Part shown: positions 28,816 through 37,622 of the stretch, in pieces
Numbering within the stretch: the first letter of the stretch is position 1
How the letters are laid out: every line of letters starts with the position of its first letter
NCBI GenBank assembly: GCA_020427395.1
Contig: JAGQON010000004.1
Span: 1 to 64,000, forward strand
DNA from: Phycisphaerales bacterium
GTDB taxonomy: Bacteria; Planctomycetota; Phycisphaerae; Phycisphaerales; UBA1924
DNA: 64,000 nt
Reading direction: 5' to 3'
Position numbers and translations under genes: made by a program
The notes under the pieces: generated by a model
Seen by the model: the letters and a program-made list of their open reading frames with translations, nothing else
Database searches by the model: none
Told to the model about the DNA's origin: nothing

Positions 28816-29277
28816 TCAGCGGATCGCAACACGCATGTTTTTGGCGCTCCCGGCGTCATGGATGGACACGATCGACCCGTACGGCACCTCGTCGCGGGCC
28901 GCCACACGCAGGATCAGCCCGTCGCTCAATGCCGGGTCCATGCCCTCGATGCGAGCGACGACCTCGCTCAGATTCAGTGGCTGATCGCTCAATCCACGCA
29001 CAAGGACCGTCCCGTTGTCCACGAACAGCTCGAGATCGAGCATGGGTGTTGGCAGGTCGTAGCCGCTGCCTGCCAGGTCCTCATCCTTCTGCTCGGGCAG
29101 GTCGGTGCGCAGGAACCACTCCTGCCCGGCGATCGTCGAGGCGGCCATGAAGAAGATCAGGATCACCAGCACCACATCCACCATCGGCGTCATGTTGGGC
29201 CCGAAGCGCCCGCCCTGCTGGAAGATGTTCCGCTGGCGCAACGGGCGCGATCGCGATGCGTGGTGCGGCTCGATCAT
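28816..29277 (-). CDS. ExbD/TolR-family protein (second copy)
   Basis: A 153-aa protein with one N-terminal membrane helix (VDVVLVILIFFMAASTIAG, about residues 32-50) and a periplasmic domain. The Asp of MTPMVDVV is the conserved proton-pathway residue of TolR/ExbD. Together with the adjacent ExbD and ExbB genes it would form a proton-motive-force transducing unit. It starts inside the stop of the first exbD (ATGA) and ends the six-gene minus-strand run. Confidence 0.88.
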   Translation of the reverse strand: MIEPHHASRSRPLRQRNIFQQGGRFGPNMTPMVDVVLVILIFFMAASTIAGQEWFLRTDLPEQKDEDLAGSGYDLPTPMLDLELFVDNGTVLVRGLSDQPLNLSEVVARIEGMDPALSDGLILRVAARDEVPYGSIVSIHDAGSAKNMRVAIR

Positions 29278-29690
29278 GACCGCTGCTCCGTCACCAGTTC
29301 CACCTTGCCCACGCCCATGTCACGCAGCACATTGAGCACCGGTCGCACGAAGCGGTATGGCGCCCGATCATCCGCCCGGACCCGCACCGGTGCGCCGGGG
29401 TTCCGTGCCAGCATCCCGCTGAGTTGCGCCTGGAGCCGATCAAGCTCGATCGCGTCACCGTTGAGCGAGCGTTCGCCGTCCATATTGATGCCGATGACGA
29501 TCGGATCGACCTGATCGGTTTCCTCGACGCCCGTGCCGGTCCTGGGCAGCATGATGGCCGCGCGCCGATCGAGCGCGAGCTGCCCCACAAGGAGGTAGAA
29601 CACGATCAGCACCATGACCACATCGATCATCGGCGTGACATTGACCCGGGCCGACGAGTGCTCGCCGCTCATGATGGACCGGCGGCGCAT
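29274..29690 (-). CDS. ExbD/TolR-family protein (first copy)
   Basis: A 138-aa biopolymer-transport protein with the membrane helix VTPMIDVVMVLIVFYLLVG (about residues 17-35), again with the key Asp, and a small periplasmic domain ending in RPVLNVLRDMGVGKVEL, typical for the family. Its ATG overlaps the ExbB stop by one base (TGATG), and its stop overlaps the next start (ATGA). Two unlike ExbD copies behind one ExbB are common in planctomycetes. Confidence 0.9.
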   Translation of the reverse strand: MRRRSIMSGEHSSARVNVTPMIDVVMVLIVFYLLVGQLALDRRAAIMLPRTGTGVEETDQVDPIVIGINMDGERSLNGDAIELDRLQAQLSGMLARNPGAPVRVRADDRAPYRFVRPVLNVLRDMGVGKVELVTEQRS

Positions 29691-30364
29691 CACGACGCGT
29701 CGGTCTCCTGCTCGGGGATCAGGTCCACCAGCTCGCCAGCCTGCGCCATCGCGGTGTTGCAGTGCTTCTCCACCAGCGAGCGGAAGATGCCGTAGATCAG
29801 CAGGCACGGAATAGCCAGCACCAGCCCGAGCATTGTGTGGAACAGCGCCTTGGAGATACCAAGCGACAGATCCGTCGGTCCGGCCGCCCCGCCGGCCTGC
29901 CCCAGACGCACGAACGCGAGGATCATGCCCCAGACCGTGCCCGCCAGCCCAACCAGCGGTCCGAGCTCGCCGATGATCCGCAGCAGGTCCAGAGGTCGGC
30001 TCCAGCGGGCGCAGGCGTTGGACGCCGCGAGCTCGGCCGCATCACGCATCGCGACGCGACCCTTGCCCCGCGCGTCGTAGGCGGCCTTGCATGCGATGGA
30101 GACGATGGCCGTGCGATCGCTCAGCCCCTTCTCCACGCCGCCCATGTTCTTCTGCATCAGGTGCCCGCGCAGGTTCTGGTAGATCGAGTCTGGCGCGATG
30201 ACCGACTGGCGGGCGTCCATCACGATCCGTGCGATCAGCGTCACCGCGACCAGCGAGCCGAGGATCAGCGCGATGCTGAAGATATCGAACGATTCAACGA
30301 AGAGGGACCACGCGTTCGTCGCGCCGTCGGCTCCCGAACTCTGGGCGAGCGTCAGTGCAGGCAT
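29690..30364 (-). CDS. MotA/TolQ/ExbB proton-channel family protein
   Basis: A 224-aa protein with three hydrophobic segments (about 20-45, 120-145 and 160-185). The conserved block IIGELGPLVGLAGTVWGMILAF-type sequence and GISKALFHTMLGLVLAIPC identify the TolQ/ExbB/MotA channel family. With the two downstream ExbD proteins it likely energises an outer-membrane process or envelope motor. GTG at 30370 is an alternative start. Confidence 0.92.
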   Translation of the reverse strand: MPALTLAQSSGADGATNAWSLFVESFDIFSIALILGSLVAVTLIARIVMDARQSVIAPDSIYQNLRGHLMQKNMGGVEKGLSDRTAIVSIACKAAYDARGKGRVAMRDAAELAASNACARWSRPLDLLRIIGELGPLVGLAGTVWGMILAFVRLGQAGGAAGPTDLSLGISKALFHTMLGLVLAIPCLLIYGIFRSLVEKHCNTAMAQAGELVDLIPEQETDAS

Positions 30365-30396
30365 GCACACAGGGTATCACGCCTGCGCGACCCGTG

Positions 30397-31044
30397 TCAC
30401 TCGCCCTGCTCCAGATCCGCCTGCTCGATTGGGCGGCTGATTACATGCTCCTCGTTGAACCACGCGTTCAGGTCCGCCAGTCGCGCCCGCTCGCTGGCAA
30501 AGGGCCAGGTCAGGCAATCGCCCGAGACAGGCTGCCCCGTCACAGGGCAGGTTGTGTCTGGTCGTGGGCGGATGGCATCGAACCCGGCCCGCTCCTGCCA
30601 GTGCTCGGGGATGCTGAATCGGAACCGTCGGCTCGTCTCGTCCACATGGTCGATATTGATCCTCAGGGCATCCGCGGGGATCGAGTCATCGATCCGCTCG
30701 GGCCACTCGATGAGCACGATGGCGTCACCGTCGATAATCCGGTCCCAGCCCAGCGCGTCCAGCTCCGATTCGTCGCCGAGTCGGTAGCAGTCGAGGTGGG
30801 CGATGGTCGGGTGCTCGCCATCGTCCTCGCCGTAGATGTTCATGATGACGAAGGTGGGGGAGGAGACCGCATCGGGCGCGACGCCATAGTTCTGGGCCAG
30901 CAGGCGCACGAAGGTCGTCTTGCCGGCCCCCATCTCGCCCTCAAGGCGCACAACATCTCCCCGGCGAAGCACGGCCGCCAGATCGTCGGCGATCACGCGG
31001 GTGTGCTCAAGGGACGGTGCGTTGCGGGTCAGCTCGATGGGCAT
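30397..31044 (-). CDS. tsaE: TsaE fused to a degenerate YacG-like zinc finger
   Basis: A 215-aa protein. Residues 1-140 are TsaE, the P-loop ATPase that drives TsaBD in making the t6A base of tRNA: Walker A GEMGAGKTTF near 35, SSPTFVIMNIY, HLDCYRLGD and IEWPERI are all present. The last 50 residues (nt 30400-30549) are unusual: CPVTGQPVSG, then WPFASERARLADLNAW and FNEEHVI align with YacG (DUF329), the gyrase-inhibiting zinc finger, but three of its four Cys are replaced (Thr, Ala, Ala). The fusion is continuous, with no frameshift visible. It sits between serA and exbB in the minus-strand run. Confidence 0.93.
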   Translation of the reverse strand: MPIELTRNAPSLEHTRVIADDLAAVLRRGDVVRLEGEMGAGKTTFVRLLAQNYGVAPDAVSSPTFVIMNIYGEDDGEHPTIAHLDCYRLGDESELDALGWDRIIDGDAIVLIEWPERIDDSIPADALRINIDHVDETSRRFRFSIPEHWQERAGFDAIRPRPDTTCPVTGQPVSGDCLTWPFASERARLADLNAWFNEEHVISRPIEQADLEQGE

Positions 31045-31074
31045 GAGTGATTGTAGATCACCCTGAGGGGCGAT

Positions 31075-32346
31075 TCACCACAGCATCCGCGTGCGGATGG
31101 ACTCCTCGATGGTGTCGATCCGGCGTGCCAGTTCGTCCGCGTCGCTCGGGTCGGCGTCCAGCACCAGGTAGCCGATCTGCTGGTTGGTCTGCAGGTACTG
31201 GGCGCTGATATTGATGCCCAGCTCGCTGGCGTGCTCGTGGATCTTGCCCAGCACGCCCGGCACATTGCGGTGGAAGTTCAGGATCCGGTGCGGGCGTTTC
31301 TCGCCCTCGACCAGGTGCCGCTGCTGATCGGGCAGGTCGACCTCGGGCACATTGACCGAGCCGGTGGTCGTGCCCATGTTGATGAACCGCGCGAGCTTGC
31401 TCGCGGCGTCGAGGCTGATCGCCTCCTGCGCTTCGATCGTCGAGCCGCCGACATGCGGCGTGAGGATCACATTCTCCAGCCCCTGCAGCGGGCAGCTGAA
31501 CGCTTCGCCGTTCTTGGCCGGCTCATCGGGGAAGACATCGATCGCGGCACCTGCAATGGCGCCCGACTCAATCGCGTCCCTGAGCGCTTCGAGGTCGACG
31601 ACGCTGCCGCGTGCGTTGTTGATCAGGTACGCGCCCTTCTTCATCATCGCCAGCTGCGCCCGCCCGATCATGCCCCGTGAGGTCTGCGTATCGGGGACAT
31701 GGAGCGTGACGACATCGCTCTTGGAGAGCACTTCTTCCAGCGACGACGCGACGCCCGCGTTGCCCAGAGGGAGCTTGCTGAGTGTGTCGTAGAACAGCAC
31801 CCGCATGCCCATGGCCTCGGCCAGGATTGAGACCTGCGAGCCGATATGCCCGTAGCCCACGATGCCCAGCGTCTTGCCGCGCACCTCGTGTGCGCCGCTG
31901 GCGCTCTTGAGCCACTGGCCCTTGTGTGCCGCGTGGCTGCGGGCTGTCAGCTGCCGGTGCAGCGCGACGATCTCCGCGATCGTCAGCTCCGCGACCGAGC
32001 GTGTATTGCTGAAGGGCGAGTTGAAGACCACGATGCCCCGCTCAGCAGCGGCCTCCAGGTCGACCTGGTTCGTGCCGGCGCAGAAGCACCCGATCGCCAG
32101 CAGACGATCGCACTGCTCAATCACCTCGCGGGTGATCTGCGTTTTGGATCGAAGCCCCACGACATGCGCCCGCTTGATTTCCTCGATCAGTGCATCGCCC
32201 TCGAGCGCACCCGCGTGGGTGCGGACGCCAAAGCCCGCCTCCTGCAGTGCGATGGTGCCCGCCGCGTGCGTGCCCTCGAGCAGCACGATCTCGATTTGCG
32301 ATTTGGGGAATGAGGTCTTCATCGTCTGTGTCGCTGTCTCAGCCAT
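31075..32346 (-). CDS. serA: D-3-phosphoglycerate dehydrogenase with ACT domain
   Basis: A 423-aa enzyme for the first step of serine synthesis, oxidising 3-phosphoglycerate with NAD+. The NAD loop GIVGYGHIGSQVSILAEAMG, the catalytic Arg of NNARGSVVD and the His in LTPHVGGSTIEAQ are in place. A C-terminal ACT domain (about 345-423, FHRNVPGVLGKIHEH) makes it the serine-inhibitable E. coli type. It begins 8 bp inside the end of uppP, suggesting coupling. Confidence 0.95.
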   Translation of the reverse strand: MAETATQTMKTSFPKSQIEIVLLEGTHAAGTIALQEAGFGVRTHAGALEGDALIEEIKRAHVVGLRSKTQITREVIEQCDRLLAIGCFCAGTNQVDLEAAAERGIVVFNSPFSNTRSVAELTIAEIVALHRQLTARSHAAHKGQWLKSASGAHEVRGKTLGIVGYGHIGSQVSILAEAMGMRVLFYDTLSKLPLGNAGVASSLEEVLSKSDVVTLHVPDTQTSRGMIGRAQLAMMKKGAYLINNARGSVVDLEALRDAIESGAIAGAAIDVFPDEPAKNGEAFSCPLQGLENVILTPHVGGSTIEAQEAISLDAASKLARFINMGTTTGSVNVPEVDLPDQQRHLVEGEKRPHRILNFHRNVPGVLGKIHEHASELGINISAQYLQTNQQIGYLVLDADPSDADELARRIDTIEESIRTRMLW

Positions 32347-33280
32347 CGCTGTTCACCGCCGCGGGAATTTCGGGTGTCGTCGGTTCGGGCTCGTCGATGC
32401 TGACCACGCCCATCGCGATGAGCCCCGCCAGCACGGCCGCCAGTACCAGACGGTAGTAGCCGAACAGCGCGAGTCCATGCTTGTTGAGAAATGCCACAAG
32501 CCAGCGGACCGCGATGGCCGCCGAGATGGTCGCCACGATCAGCCCGACGGCGATCGGTGTCCAGCCCAGCAGCTCGAACATGTTGGGCCCGCCGGTCTCG
32601 CTCGCGTGCTTGAGATTCTTGAGCAGCGAATACACGCACGCCCCGCCAAGCGTCGGCAGACCAAGCAGGAAGCTGAACTCGGCCGCCTGCTTGGGCCTGA
32701 GCCCCGCGATCACACCGCCCACGATCGTCATCATCGAGCGGCTGGTGCCCGGCACCATCGCCACGCACTGCATCAGCCCGATGAACAGCGCCTTGGGGAT
32801 GCTCAGCTCGATCATGTCGTTTTCTGGGTCCTCGTCCGTGTCGACCTTTTTGAACTTCATCCGGTCCAAGACGATCATGAACACGCCGCCCAGCGCCAGC
32901 GCGGTGATCACCGAGGGCGTATTGAACAGCTTTTCTTCGATAATGTCGTTGAGCAGCACGCCCAGCACCGCCGCGGGCAGGAACGCCACGATGATGTTGA
33001 TCGCCAGCTTGAGCCCCGCGGCGTCTTTGCCCAGCAGCCCCTTGCACATCTGCACCACGCGCGGGAAGTAGAGCCCCAGCACCGCCAGGATCGCGCCCCC
33101 CTGCACCACGATGTTGAAGGTATCCACGGCCTCCTGCTGCGCCGCGTTCTCACCCAGCCCCAGCAGGTCCGCCGCGATGATCAGGTGACCGGTCGACGAC
33201 ACAGGAAGATACTCGGTGATCCCCTCGACCAGTCCGAGCACCACGGCCTGTACAATGTTCATCGAACCGCTGTCCACCAT
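32339..33280 (-). CDS. uppP: Undecaprenyl-diphosphatase
   Basis: A 313-aa polytopic protein that recycles undecaprenyl diphosphate to the monophosphate carrier needed for peptidoglycan and other polysaccharides. The active-site motifs are clear: LGLVEGITEYLPVSSTGHL at residues 14-32 and MVPGTSRSMMTIV near 170. Seven to eight membrane helices follow. An Asp/Glu-rich cytoplasmic loop near residue 145 is longer than usual. An alternative start at 33262 (MNIVQAV) would remove six residues. First gene of the minus-strand run, divergent from the RNA methyltransferase. Confidence 0.95.
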   Translation of the reverse strand: MVDSGSMNIVQAVVLGLVEGITEYLPVSSTGHLIIAADLLGLGENAAQQEAVDTFNIVVQGGAILAVLGLYFPRVVQMCKGLLGKDAAGLKLAINIIVAFLPAAVLGVLLNDIIEEKLFNTPSVITALALGGVFMIVLDRMKFKKVDTDEDPENDMIELSIPKALFIGLMQCVAMVPGTSRSMMTIVGGVIAGLRPKQAAEFSFLLGLPTLGGACVYSLLKNLKHASETGGPNMFELLGWTPIAVGLIVATISAAIAVRWLVAFLNKHGLALFGYYRLVLAAVLAGLIAMGVVSIDEPEPTTPEIPAAVNSDG

Positions 33281-33325
33281 GCGTCTCTCGCCCCGTTCTG
33301 ATCCACGAAAGTATGTGCCTACCCC

Positions 33326-34183
33326 ATGTCCATCGGCTCAATGATTGAGATCACTGACGCGTCAGACCCGAGAATCGGCGTCTTTCTCAATCAAAAAGAC
33401 GCCTGGCTCAAGGCCGCCCACAACCCCGATGCGCCGGACGATGCCCAAGGTGATCATGGGTTTTTCATCGCCGAAGGCGTGCTCGTGGTTGAGCACCTGC
33501 TCCAATCGTGTTTCCCCACCCGCTCAATCTTCGTCTCCCGATCCCGAGTGCCGGGCGTCGAACCGCTGCTTGCCAGCGTGCCCGAGTCGGTCCCGATCTA
33601 TGTCGCCGAGCAGGAGCTGATGGATGCTGTGGTCGGCTTCCCCATCCACCGCGGGCTGCTCGCCTGCGGGCAGCGTCTGCCTAGCCCCGACCCGGTTGAA
33701 CTGGCCCGATCCTGCCACGCCCTGATCGTGCTTGAGGACCTGAGCAACCACGACAATGTCGGCTCCGTCTTCCGATCCGCGGCCGCGCTCGGGGGCGAGG
33801 GCGTGGGTGTGATCCTCAGCGCCCGCTGCTGTGACCCGCTCTATCGCAAGGCCCTGCGGGTCTCGATGGGGCATGTGCTGCGGGTGCCCTTCGCGATCTG
33901 TGAAGACCTGCCCGTCCTGATGCCCAAGCTGAGCGACATCGGCTATACCACGCTGGCCCTGACCCCGTCCCCGGATGCCGAGGTGCTCAGTCCGTCCGAT
34001 AAGAGGCGATACGAGCGTCCGGCCCTGTGCTTCGGGGCCGAAGGGCCGGGGCTCAGCGAGGCCTTGATGCGGGCGGCGAACCACCGGGTCCGCATCGAGA
34101 TGGCCAGCGGAGTGGATTCATTGAATATTTCCGTCGCGGCGGCGGTTAGCATGTACGCATGCCTTTCACCCCGTATGGGCTAA
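33326..34183 (+). CDS. SpoU/TrmH-family RNA 2'-O-methyltransferase
   Basis: A 285-aa SPOUT enzyme. The N-terminal substrate-binding part ([16 protein letters not shown], about 46-61) is followed by the methyltransferase knot with motif 1 [19 protein letters not shown] near 137, motif 2 [13 protein letters not shown] near 236 and motif 3 [15 protein letters not shown] near 265. These proteins methylate riboses of rRNA or tRNA using SAM; the target base cannot be assigned. Start at the first ATG; a second at 33341 is possible. Confidence 0.9.
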   Translation: MSIGSMIEITDASDPRIGVFLNQKDAWLKAAHNPDAPDDAQGDHGFFIAEGVLVVEHLLQSCFPTRSIFVSRSRVPGVEPLLASVPESVPIYVAEQELMDAVVGFPIHRGLLACGQRLPSPDPVELARSCHALIVLEDLSNHDNVGSVFRSAAALGGEGVGVILSARCCDPLYRKALRVSMGHVLRVPFAICEDLPVLMPKLSDIGYTTLALTPSPDAEVLSPSDKRRYERPALCFGAEGPGLSEALMRAANHRVRIEMASGVDSLNISVAAAVSMYACLSPRMG

Positions 34184-34255
34184 GGCATATCAAAACACAT
34201 CAGGGGGATCGCCGGGCATACCCGCTCAGGCGAGCGAACCACAAGGAGCAACCAC

Positions 34256-34945
34256 ATGAGCTTTGTCACGATGATCCTCGCCAGCGCGGGCCTCTCGCTT
34301 TCCATGATGGGCCCGGGCAGCTGCCCGCCCGGCTGCGAGAAGGACTGCTGCACCGCCGAAGCCGCACCAGAGAAGGACGCACACTGCCCGCTCTGCGCGA
34401 CCAAGGAAACCAAGCAGGCCGAACTACCCCAGATCGACACCGCGACCTACGGCAATGCCAACTGGCCCGCCCACAACCCTGAGAAGGGGCTCTATTTCAA
34501 GAACTTCCAGGGCAAGCCCATGCCCGCCAAGTTCAGCGACGAGACCGTCCTCAGCGGCGAGCGCACGCTTGAGCACACCAAGGGCAAGGTCATGATCGTG
34601 GACTTCTGGGCGACCTGGTGCGGCCCGTGCGTCGCGGCCGCCCCCAAGCTTGCCGAACTGCAGGAAGCCAACAAGGACAACCTCCAGGTCGTCGGCGTCT
34701 CGGGCGTCAACGAGGATCAGGCCACCGTCGCGGCCTTTCTTGAGTCCCACGAGGAGCCCTTCGTCCAGCTCTTCGACAGCGATCAGAAGGTCATGAAGCA
34801 CTTTGAAACCCGCGGTATTCCGCTGGTTCTGGTGGTCTCGACCGACGGCGTGATCCGCTGGATGGGCAACCCCCTCCAGCCCGAGTTCAAGAAAGTCGTC
34901 GAGCAGGTCCTCGAGGCCGATCCCCTGATCCAGGCCAAGAGCTAA
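34256..34945 (+). CDS. Exported thioredoxin-like (TlpA-type) protein with Cys-rich N terminus
   Basis: A 229-aa protein. A short hydrophobic leader (about 3-22) is followed by a cysteine cluster, CPPGCEKDCC and CPLC (about residues 23-47), that may bind metal or carry disulfides. The TlpA/ResA-like domain occupies about 95-225 with active site WCGPC, GIPLVLVVS (cis-Pro) and a late STDGVIRWMGNP. It probably reduces or isomerises disulfides, or acts in cytochrome maturation, outside the cytoplasmic membrane. AAGGAG precedes the ATG. It is a paralogue of the next gene; a terminator separates them. Confidence 0.85.
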   Translation: MSFVTMILASAGLSLSMMGPGSCPPGCEKDCCTAEAAPEKDAHCPLCATKETKQAELPQIDTATYGNANWPAHNPEKGLYFKNFQGKPMPAKFSDETVLSGERTLEHTKGKVMIVDFWATWCGPCVAAAPKLAELQEANKDNLQVVGVSGVNEDQATVAAFLESHEEPFVQLFDSDQKVMKHFETRGIPLVLVVSTDGVIRWMGNPLQPEFKKVVEQVLEADPLIQAKS

Positions 34946-34976
34946 ACTCCATCCCGAGCCATTTCAGACCTCAAAG

Positions 34977-34997
34977 CCCGCTTTATGCGGGTTTTTT
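34977..34997 (+). terminator. Intrinsic terminator
   Basis: Stem CCCGC/GCGGG with loop TTTAT is followed by TTTTTT, 32 nt after the thioredoxin-like gene. Confidence 0.8.
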
Positions 34998-35098
34998 ACA
35001 TCGAGATCGTGGTTGGTGCGCTTCAACCACACGCAAGTCCTGTTAGTATACATAGACACATACCTTGCAATGAAATCGACCCCTCACGGAGGAACCCC

Positions 35099-36268
35099 AT
35101 GTCATTCACCAACCGCACGCGTTCGATCGCGACCCTTTCCATGATGATCCTGGCCGGCAGCGCCCTCGGTATCGGCATGCTCCCCGCCCCGGGCATTGAG
35201 CGCGAGGGCAACGCCGAGCATGTCAACGCGATGCACGAGCTTGAGTGCAAGCCTTTCGATACCACCCTCTTTGATGGGCTGACCAACTGGTCACTCGCAG
35301 ACACCGTCAACGCCTCGTCGATCGAGAACAAGGTCGTCCTGATTGCCATGGTCGATTCGGGCAACCCCAAGTCGCTGCTGACGCTCTCGACCCTCGCCCG
35401 CTACGCACGCCAGAACGGCGACGACGGTCTCGTGACCCTGGCCGTCCACCCGGAGCTGGGCTGGGAGGCGATGCAGGAGAAGATTGACCAAGGCCGCGTC
35501 AAGGTGCTGACCGCGATGGACACCGGCGATGCATTCGCCAAGGCCGTCGGGAGCGACGATGCGCCCGACCTTTACCTGATCGATCGCGCCGGCCAGCTGC
35601 GCTACGCCGATTTCGAGAGCGCTTCGCTCAAGCGAGCGGTGGGGCAGCTGCTGCGTGAAACCAAGGACGAAGCCATCGCCAACGCTAAGCTCCAGAGCGA
35701 GGGCGTTGAGATCGCCGAGGGTGACGACTCCGACAGCGGCACCAAGAAGGCCGAGCCCAAGTCCATCCCGACCGAGGCCTACGCCACGGCCGACTGGCCC
35801 GCGCAGAACAAAGACAAGTTCCCCGCCAACGATTTCCAAGGCAAGCCGCTCCCCGTGCCTCTGGGCAACGAGGAATGGCTGTCTGAAAAGAAGGACATCC
35901 AGAACAAGGTCATCGTCCTCGATTTCTGGGCGACCTGGTGCGGCCCGTGCCGCGCGGCCTCACCCATGCTCGAAGACCTCCAGCGCGAGTACGAGGGCAA
36001 GCTCGAAATCCTCGCCATCGGCGGCTCCAACGACGACGAACGCGCGCACAAGCGCTATGTCATCGGCAGCAAGAAGGCCTATTCCAACCTCTACGACAAG
36101 AACGACTCCATCTACCGCCCAATGGGTGTCAAGGCGATCCCCCACACCATCCTGATGTCCACCGACGGCATCATCCGCTGGCAGGGCAACCCGCACTCAC
36201 CCGATTTCAAGGCGGCGGTGAAGAAGGTCATCGAGGTCGATCCGATGTTCGCCGAAGGCGAGGACTGA
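35099..36268 (+). CDS. Exported tandem thioredoxin-fold protein
   Basis: A 389-aa protein with a signal peptide (about 1-30). Two thioredoxin-fold units follow. The first (about 60-195) keeps the fold pattern, including a LYLIDRAGQLRY strand, but where WCxxC should be it reads DSGNPKS, so it is redox-dead. The second (about 235-385) has WCGPC, a cis-Pro in KAIPHTIL and STDGIIRWQGNP, very close to the upstream paralogue. An acidic linker (GDDSDSGTKKAEPK) joins them. The ATG at 35099 has GGAGGAACCCC; the longer frame from 34985 runs through the previous terminator and is rejected. Confidence 0.85.
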   Translation: MSFTNRTRSIATLSMMILAGSALGIGMLPAPGIEREGNAEHVNAMHELECKPFDTTLFDGLTNWSLADTVNASSIENKVVLIAMVDSGNPKSLLTLSTLARYARQNGDDGLVTLAVHPELGWEAMQEKIDQGRVKVLTAMDTGDAFAKAVGSDDAPDLYLIDRAGQLRYADFESASLKRAVGQLLRETKDEAIANAKLQSEGVEIAEGDDSDSGTKKAEPKSIPTEAYATADWPAQNKDKFPANDFQGKPLPVPLGNEEWLSEKKDIQNKVIVLDFWATWCGPCRAASPMLEDLQREYEGKLEILAIGGSNDDERAHKRYVIGSKKAYSNLYDKNDSIYRPMGVKAIPHTILMSTDGIIRWQGNPHSPDFKAAVKKVIEVDPMFAEGED

Positions 36269-36298
36269 TCGGGCACGGCGCATAGGCAACAATCACCT

Positions 36299-36901
36299 AT
36301 GCCCGACAACAACGCGAATGAATACGAACCCACCCGCAGCGACACGCCAATCGCTGCGGGTGTTCGTTTATCCCGGCCCCGCTTGCATGTGGTGCTCATC
36401 GAGCCCGAGATCCCCAACAACACGGGCAACATCGGGCGCACTTGTGTGACCACCGGGTGTCGCTTGCATCTGGTCCACCCGCTGGCGTTCGATATCGATG
36501 AGAAGGCCTGCCGCCGGGCCGGGCTCGATTACTGGCCGAGACTTGATCTCGTTGAGCACGACAACGCTGAGGCGTATCTCGGGGCCCACCCGCCCAGTTC
36601 CAATCCGCCCGCCCGATCCTGGTTCCTGACCTCGCACGCGACGCGCTCGATCTTCGATGTCCCCATCGGGATGGGTGACCACCTTGTCTTTGGACGCGAG
36701 AGCCGGGGGCTCGACCGGGGCGTGATCGATCGTGTGCCCGAGTCGCAGCGCATCAGCGTGCCCATGGTGCCGGGCGAACGATCACTGAACCTGTCAACCT
36801 GCGTCGCGGTTTGTGTCTACACAGCTGTTCGGAATATGTATGGAAACGGCGATGTGCGTCTCGACGAATCCGGTCGGTTGCACGATGCTTCGCTCCCCTG
36901 A
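36299..36901 (+). CDS. trmL: tRNA (cytidine/uridine-34)-2'-O-methyltransferase
   Basis: A 200-aa SPOUT methyltransferase of the TrmL class, which methylates the wobble ribose of tRNA-Leu. Motif 1 VLIEPEIPNNTGNIGRTC (about 24-41), LDYWPRLDL, motif 2 VFGRESRGLDRGVID and motif 3 SVPMVPGERSLNLSTCVAVCVY are all typical. A 20-residue N-terminal extension precedes the usual start. The gene stands 30 nt after the tandem thioredoxin gene and could be co-transcribed. Confidence 0.92.
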   Translation: MPDNNANEYEPTRSDTPIAAGVRLSRPRLHVVLIEPEIPNNTGNIGRTCVTTGCRLHLVHPLAFDIDEKACRRAGLDYWPRLDLVEHDNAEAYLGAHPPSSNPPARSWFLTSHATRSIFDVPIGMGDHLVFGRESRGLDRGVIDRVPESQRISVPMVPGERSLNLSTCVAVCVYTAVRNMYGNGDVRLDESGRLHDASLP

Positions 36902-36949
36902 GGTGGGGAGGACCCGACCAGAACGGCTCAGATTCTTGACTTTTTGCGT

Positions 36950-37122
36950 CTCACGCATGAACAAGTCGCGTGGCTGACGCGTATATCTGGCGTTGACAAG
37001 TTCTCTCTCTTCCCTTTCAGAACGGCACTGAAGAGGTGCCGGGACGACGAAAGTGTGACCCGGATTCTCTCCTCTCTCCAGAACAGTGTACCGCCGCAAG
37101 GTGGTGCACTGTTTTCCTTTTT
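36950..37122 (+). ncRNA. Candidate small RNA ending in a terminator
   Basis: Between trmL and the small lipoprotein gene, hairpin CGGCAC/GTGCCG (37023-37028, 37036-37041) is followed by CGGG/CCCG pairing and then a strong terminator. TTGACA near 36995 could be a -35 element, but no convincing -10 is found. It might instead be the 3' untranslated part of trmL. The true 5' end is unknown. Confidence 0.3.
37083..37122 (+). terminator. Strong intrinsic terminator
   Basis: A 13-bp stem (ACAGTGTACCGCC/GGTGGTGCACTGT, loop GCAA) is followed by TTTTCCTTTTT. Confidence 0.85.
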
Positions 37123-37173
37123 GCATCGGCAGACTTCGCCTCGAAACCATCGTGGAACGGATAGGATGTGCTG

Positions 37174-37407
37174 ATGAGAACACGATCACCGATCGACAAC
37201 CCAACCCGGCTGCTCGCGTGCCTTGCGATCATGGCGAGCATTGCCGCTGCGGGGTGCCAGAAGACCGCCCTGCGTCCAGACGACACCCGATCACAGTTCG
37301 ATCGTTACGACCGAGCTCGATCGCAGCGTGCCGAGCCGTACCTCATGGACGAGTACGGGCGACGCACGCCCAACCTGACCGACCGTCTGCTGGTCCGCGA
37401 GGAATAA
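37174..37407 (+). CDS. Small lipoprotein of unknown function
   Basis: A 77-aa protein with a lipoprotein signal (hydrophobic run then SIAAAGC) and a very short polar mature part rich in Arg and Asp, with the aromatic PYLMDEYGRR segment near the end. It would sit at the outer face of the cytoplasmic membrane or in the outer membrane. The ATG at 37174 lies 6 nt after an in-frame GTG. Monocistronic: it follows a terminator. Confidence 0.6.
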   Translation: MRTRSPIDNPTRLLACLAIMASIAAAGCQKTALRPDDTRSQFDRYDRARSQRAEPYLMDEYGRRTPNLTDRLLVREE

Positions 37408-37622
37408 GAGCGTCCGATCACCACCAACCCCGAACACGCATGACGCTTTGTTCGGGATATGCAAGTCGTGACACACACGCCGTAGCTGTTTGCGCCGATC
37501 AATCTGCATTTTGCGCGGGAATGTGCAAGAAAAACACCTGTCTCTACCGAATGGTATTGGTACGCTAGTTCAGCGCTTCGAATCACATCAACTCAAGCGA
37601 GCCGACCTTGTCGCAGCGATCA

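Noticed and set aside
34985-35098. N-terminal extension of the tandem thioredoxin gene
   Set aside because: It begins inside the terminator of the previous gene. ATG 35099 has a strong ribosome site and a signal peptide.
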